From positions 1 to 25,305 of the forward strand of contig JAZQDJ010000025.1 of the NCBI GenBank assembly GCA_045546735.1: a stretch of DNA of 25,305 nucleotides, in the 5' to 3' direction. This stretch comes from SVFI01 sp045546735. GTDB taxonomy: Bacteria > Bacillota > Clostridia > Lachnospirales > Lachnospiraceae. The stretch's first letter is position 1; the number at the start of each line of letters is the position of its first letter. The position numbers and the translations under genes were made by a program. The notes under the pieces were generated by a model. The model was not told the origin of the DNA. It did no database searches and saw nothing but the letters and a program-made list of their open reading frames with translations. Of this stretch, positions 24,401 to 25,305 are shown in pieces.

Positions 24401-25305
24401 CTCCGAATCTTTCCGCCGTAATGACATCAATCGTCGGAACATAGGTTGTGTAGGATCTTGTCATCTTACCATTCGGGTCATTCAATGACTTATTTACCGC
24501 AATGTTCGATTTTTGTGTCACTCCGCCCGAAGAAGTATTGGCTATCTCAAGACATGTAAATCCGGAATAATTAGCATCCGCAAGTGAAATATACTGCACT
24601 TGTGTACCGCTCAAAATAGTCGTATGAGTTCCGGAAGTCCGGAAGTTTTGATTACTTCCGTTTACCTGGCTGAAATTACCTTTTACTTCCAACACACCGG
24701 CAGAAAGTCGTCCGCTCATAGACTGACTTGACTGCATGATAAAGTTACCGCCAACCATTACATAATCTTCTGTCTTTGTCATGGTTAAAACACCGGCACC
24801 ATTTCCGTACGCAGTTATACTTCCGTCCGCATCAAACGTCAGAGACTGATATCTTAAATCTCCGTCAACCTCAAGAGAACCTCCGTTAATCACCACGTTT
24901 CCGTTTCCTACATATAAATTACCGGAAATTTTTAACGTATGTCCGTTTAAGTCAAGTGTTCCTGCTGAGATATAAACATCATCTTCAATAATGGTGTCAT
25001 CTGCCAAAGTCCATCCGGTAATTCCCATATTGTTGGTATGGATCTTGACATTATTCTGTATCAGCGATCTTGCCGGAATCATAGGCGCTTCGAAATAAAC
25101 ACCATCATTACTCGTGTTTTTAAGTTCCAATATATTGCAGATACTGCTTGCAGAAGTAAACTTCACTGTCTGCTTACTGTCACCGCTTAAGATTACCTTA
25201 TGGCTTCCTCCTGCACAGAAGTTGTCTGCATAATACGTTGTCGTCTGTGTAAAGTCACCCTTAATCTCTATGGTTCCGCTTTCATATCTGGCGTTATACG
25301 GGCTT
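15435..25305 (-). CDS. Giant multidomain surface protein, 5' end outside window
   Basis: At least 3289 codons are visible and the frame stays open to the right edge. A GTG at 25166 is internal, since matching repeat sequence continues upstream of it. Order from the N-terminal side (nucleotides): beta-solenoid-like repeats (25305-23863); alternating FN3 and Ig-like domains (23862-20890); PKD-like domain (20890-20640); carboxypeptidase-regulatory-like beta domain (20610-20200); Gly-rich linker (about 20180-20130); Ig-like and regulatory-like domains (20120-19455); acidic linker (19452-19395); unassigned beta domains (19390-18720); amphipathic beta region (18715-18080); Ala-rich helix (about 18070-17935); probable BNR-like beta-propeller (17910-16830); two CARDB-like domains (16815-16190); InlB_B-like repeat (16190-15985); Pro/Thr linker; LRR_5 repeats with a basic tail. 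No catalytic motif, LPXTG or TM anchor is visible. An adhesin or wall-associated role is inferred. Confidence 0.93.
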   Translation of the reverse strand, partial: SPYNARYESGTIEIKGDFTQTTTYYADNFCAGGSHKVILSGDSKQTVKFTSASSICNILELKNTSNDGVYFEAPMIPARSLIQNNVKIHTNNMGITGWTLADDTIIEDDVYISAGTLDLNGHTLKISGNLYVGNGNVVINGGSLEVDGDLRYQSLTFDADGSITAYGNGAGVLTMTKTEDYVMVGGNFIMQSSQSMSGRLSAGVLEVKGNFSQVNGSNQNFRTSGTHTTILSGTQVQYISLADANYSGFTCLEIANTSSGGVTQKSNIAVNKSLNDPNGKMTRSYTTYVPTIDVITAERFGGNLALTTASVLKHDLTIVGNLTVQKGLDLNGYTLNTGNYTASSNGETKISGGDLSVTGAMSFVDSAKLNMTNSEDYVCVAGSFTMSSYQDHSSLLTAGTLEVRGDFTQNTHCATNFLATGEHKTVLSGKAGTGNRNYVQIVRFNSPGSSKFNHLVLNKAMSNYSFSPAIDQLCNDYVNEAKDDEAPAKVTGLAVTNRASTKITISWSASSDNEGVTGYEVYRGATKVGTTSKTTFVDSGLKPNATYVYKVYAFDAMRNVSAASEQMSATTLPDTTSPSVPSALKVKTKTGSAITITWNASSDDVAVTGYKVYRDGEEIASLDNTTSYKDTDVAEDNLYTYQVLAFDAAGNESELCDSIKGSVAMPEITSYTPIENTDIGGSSVTMNVYYKNVGNSSGNKVKFEYLTETDDGEKVWEQIGGVLYGQQPLNTSLHYSSCTWNFVGVMNGECKMRVTLYDADGNTDVETFSYFVDTEGPDASEEVRAKSINGVVTVSWMESDSGDCQKYNVFRSTTEDGTYKLIATVTDNSYKDTNVICGETYYYKVSGVDNFEQEGPQSKAAFVEVTADEEFPKVTEISADGKRINKEAAVIVKATDNVGVHTVSLEYQDPETKEWIKVEEDQTAGEGGIAAFTFDTTVLADGKYKLRAVATDAAGNKSAGFIDVDGVEVEIEPFYAETEIDNTGIEKIKVTQALGYPTYVTLRWENVPEDDFSYFVVERKTGAEYVQVAKVNTTLGAHIQNLTTDTAYTFRVVGYDNLGNRGIPSDDVTVTTTPDNMAPVVKSFYPAEKYFNKNIPLTLTVNDNVGVKSLALKYSTDYITWTDLTTINANVIAGTYTFNYTFDVTEVPEGKVYIQAFAYDEAGNVSNVNGQPIENCFYVDRTAPSKVTGVKAEGVSGYNVIGWDKATETDLREFRVYRAEEEVGNYSMIAGGLGTNLYYDTTATPGVAYTYKVNAVDMAGNVGEYSLEVVAQSLVDDVAPVIHAVTPADKDTISGKTEITAVVTDNVSIRNVVFEYKPKDSAEDIWTELGDVTVAATTGYPSVVWDVSKFDNKEYDVRITATDYENNISSSFVVTYVVDTAAPFAPILIGDAIGFGAKLSWNMNEEEDFSHYEVYRKLGGDDTFTLLGETAENTYEDTGLLGNRKYVYKLRVYDKSGNYSETNACEVTPTDEDKEAPVAVTSETYSVRMGSDVMLDATASHDNVKIAEYKWEMGNGDVVYGAKARYRYNAMGTYYGKLTVTDTSGNTDTSAFTVRVRSRISAEVTFKIVSQQNGNNYSLGYSYVYIESELGEKDYYNADEYGELTVVLPKGKYYVDAYKEGFMPKQFEIDVANGDEKEEILVLEKGELVTGKLTATRLTLEQIQELGVDLQDPNNWYTYTYTMTYTIPGTPEKQTQSVVLKPNQVTKVSSGSGSGGGYGGGGDYYVGLTEVEGQKVVTVYRSVSFLKKMYDICLQVTNNADEGYGFDIINSTATLNMPAGMSLLKISTPQSLTKEMGTLAAKQTAETHWYVRADKAGSYDLSADFKGTLLPFNAPVKTTISADSPLEVSPYEDNTFTDDGFVSGASEDYVIRVTNKQGGRVKGAIVTLAAGGKQCQAITNSRGTARLEVNQDDGRAFRLVIEHPDYLLYNNGAYTIDSRTYTDTIKLYREGESQDDEEEEEDDDSNPYADKEIGITAASLDGKSILNTTRTINRVEDKERSLSFCFTEAIDKYELYMEGSVAEGYEEGEPGTERELLEGNCGSTTLTLSLNGLDIKREGYLYLTVFAGEKEVNYLLKVRVDCILYETVMLTKQHNKYEKDVVDVLTETYTLFKDLNANDLFTYVDIQCNTLDAAKNVAKRYDLIQGEEVIASSTDGKFHMKYTDFSDYEAIYLEAYDANEKLITKDYLHVFVQPTLAPDFELSLASGGISFTIGEGVPLLAGMTFNFDLEGLELPYDLEYTSEGCKVSIDACSYEIPLIPDKLKIDLGFGGSLEGNYDSTKFTGELVVSAGITGEWEQQLPITFPVVVAIEVSGSISATGSLTLDLTEEAEQTLSGALKLAIEAGLDVYAGIGVASVASAGIYGAGSVGLDASILPKTTLDQVSISGEIGLRAKLLCMQADFTVLSGTYIIYDREKAAAAAEAHALIGTRGMTNEQLAAAIEDLSNYYIAERGDTSARTAWLGGGITEETNEIQLLQGAAYNGQAPQIATAGDTTILFYNTEDLSQNVANASKLAYSVYKDGVFSAPAYLSAANVGQYEYDVYECGDELYVIWQESKTALEDTATLQTIADSVELKAAKYDGQSQSFTMLGTITENEIYESRPQISEANGQIYATWVENSEDDIFAETGTNTVKVAVYNGGSWTESVAAEGLGKIDSMDAGELGTAPYAAYMSGGASTMLNLSSKQASSMGSVSNVQFGYVGDTESLLWYEGGAVKYTQNAIDKKVLFDEMPLVSTGYSYVSDPNGHGTILYTATVDGKAQVYLADYDVENDVWGNVQPVTEQNDYLEGVSGAYCGEQLILAFNKTAASVRDGDISASTDLCCMKVGKTPVVTIENVTYDSAEVVPGGNVKLNVEIANTGLSTAEADATSIIILNENDKEVVNVKAKKGVKAGSKETEIVELELPYTLAAANYKVQVVCGNSSDETEITLGLADLCVSAATFVNGDGYEVEATVENLGIEPAGGKLVFYNRTSGKVLAEREFSELDYSEKAVETYVLSEKDYNGTQSCYIAVKVETESQQQSLENDEAYVFMAKHNKTKSYRITFDYAMKGYEKVKKYVYEGKELIFPTAPSVKGYKFLGWYEGNTKVAEKTKVTRNMTLTAKYEKLPVITTPTTPPKPAVPKKNTKASIGGITYKVTKSAAKNGTVEVYKVTSKKSKVTIPKTVKIKGYTFKVTSIGKNAFKNNKKAKSVVVGNNVKTIGNNAFYGAKKLTTVTIGSGVTSIGSKAFYNCKKLKTIKINSTKLKKVGKNALKGIHKKAVIKVPKKKLKAYKKLFRKKGQKSTVKMKKK
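15498..15786 (-). repeat. C-terminal LRR_5 (BspA-like) repeats, Lys-rich
   Basis: Four units of about 23 residues follow the pattern VxxIGxxAFxxxKKLxxVxIGxx, as in BspA-type LRR_5 repeats: VTSIGKNAF, VKTIGNNAF, VTSIGSKAF and a degenerate LKKVGKNAL. The last unit leads into a highly basic end, IKVPKKKLKAYKKLFRKKG. I recall similar ends on many Lachnospiraceae secreted proteins. Confidence 0.85.
16190..16815 (-). repeat. Two CARDB-like beta domains
   Basis: Two adjacent units of about 100 residues each carry the CARDB-like signature of a strand ending in ENxG or ANTG: VKLNVEIANTGLSTAEA (first) and YEVEATVENLGIEPAGG (second). CARDB domains are adhesion-related beta-sandwiches common in secreted bacterial proteins. 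The call is by pattern only. Confidence 0.65.
20890..23862 (-). repeat. Array of six FN3 domains alternating with Ig-like domains
   Basis: Six fibronectin type III units are readable, each with an early Trp strand (ITISW, ITITW, VTVSW, VTLRW, NVIGW, AKLSW) and a late Y-x-Y/F-x-V strand followed by D-x-x-G/R-N. They start near 23860, 23590, 22975, 22390, 21755 and 21165. Units 2 to 6 are separated by Ig-like domains bearing the DNVGV or DNVSI motif and ending in VDTEGP/VDRTAP-type junctions. The alternation is regular, with a period of about 200 residues. Confidence 0.85.
23863..25305 (-). repeat. Tandem beta-solenoid-like repeats of about 195 residues
   Basis: Three copies of a unit end in the motif FxxxGxHxxxLSG. 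The conserved His codons are at 25202-25200, 24626-24624 and 24038-24036, so the periods are exactly 192 and 196 codons. Each unit holds a SAGTLDLNGHTLKISGNL or QKGLDLNGYTLN-like turn, an EDYVxVxGxFxM segment and (L/A)GTLEV(K/R)GDFTQ. The first copy is cut by the window edge, so more copies probably lie beyond. The pattern of short Gly/Asn turns suggests a right-handed beta-helix. Confidence 0.8.

Noticed and set aside
25164..25166. GTG as the start of the giant gene
   Set aside because: The same frame runs without a stop to the window edge and encodes a matching part of the repeat (IEIKGDFTQ and GGSHKVILSG), so the GTG is an internal valine codon.

Overview
The window is chromosomal DNA from a low-to-mid GC, Gram-positive, endospore-lineage Clostridium, most likely a Lachnospiraceae member. 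The evidence is the conserved Firmicutes order hup-rqcP-yabP-yabQ-divIC-spoIIE-tilS-hpt-ftsH, a CotS-type spore protein, and a giant secreted protein ending in lysine-rich LRR_5 repeats of the kind I associate with Lachnospiraceae surface proteins. All 18 supported genes are on the minus strand, so transcription runs from high to low coordinates. I see no rRNA, tRNA, CRISPR array, insertion sequence or phage gene, and no gene-free stretch over 300 bases.

In transcription order: (1) 25305-15435 is the 3' part of a giant surface-protein gene. At least 3289 codons are visible and the frame is still open at the right edge. It encodes beta-solenoid-like repeats, alternating FN3 and Ig-like domains, a PKD-like domain, several unassigned beta domains, a probable beta-propeller, two CARDB-like domains, an InlB_B-like repeat and LRR_5 repeats. 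A strong terminator follows. (2) ackA (acetate kinase) stands alone, with no pta beside it, and has its own terminator. (3) A housekeeping run follows: a two-TM hypothetical protein, a YgjP-like metalloprotein, a lipoprotein amidase, an SLC13/ArsB-like permease and cca, closed by a hairpin. (4) A CotS-like protein and a PEGA-domain lipoprotein come next. (5) hup follows with a near-perfect sigma-A promoter and a perfect 5'-UTR hairpin. (6) Then rqcP, yabP, yabQ and divIC. (7) Last are spoIIE, tilS, hpt and ftsH, closed by a terminator near the left edge.

The most informative signals are regulatory. yabP has a close match to a sigma-E (mother-cell) promoter. spoIIE has a sigma-A promoter with an unusual 21-bp spacer and a Spo0A-box-like -35 region, the arrangement known for Spo0A-activated B. 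subtilis spoIIE/spoIIG promoters. The SpoIIE encoded here has no N-terminal membrane domain, yet its promoter and ribosome-binding site sit directly before the short ORF, so it looks like a real soluble variant. The start codon of the CotS-like gene lies directly after a terminator hairpin that contains its Shine-Dalgarno sequence. The giant protein holds a roughly 210-residue amphipathic beta region and other segments I cannot assign to a family.

Domain calls come from reading motifs by eye. No profile or database search was run.
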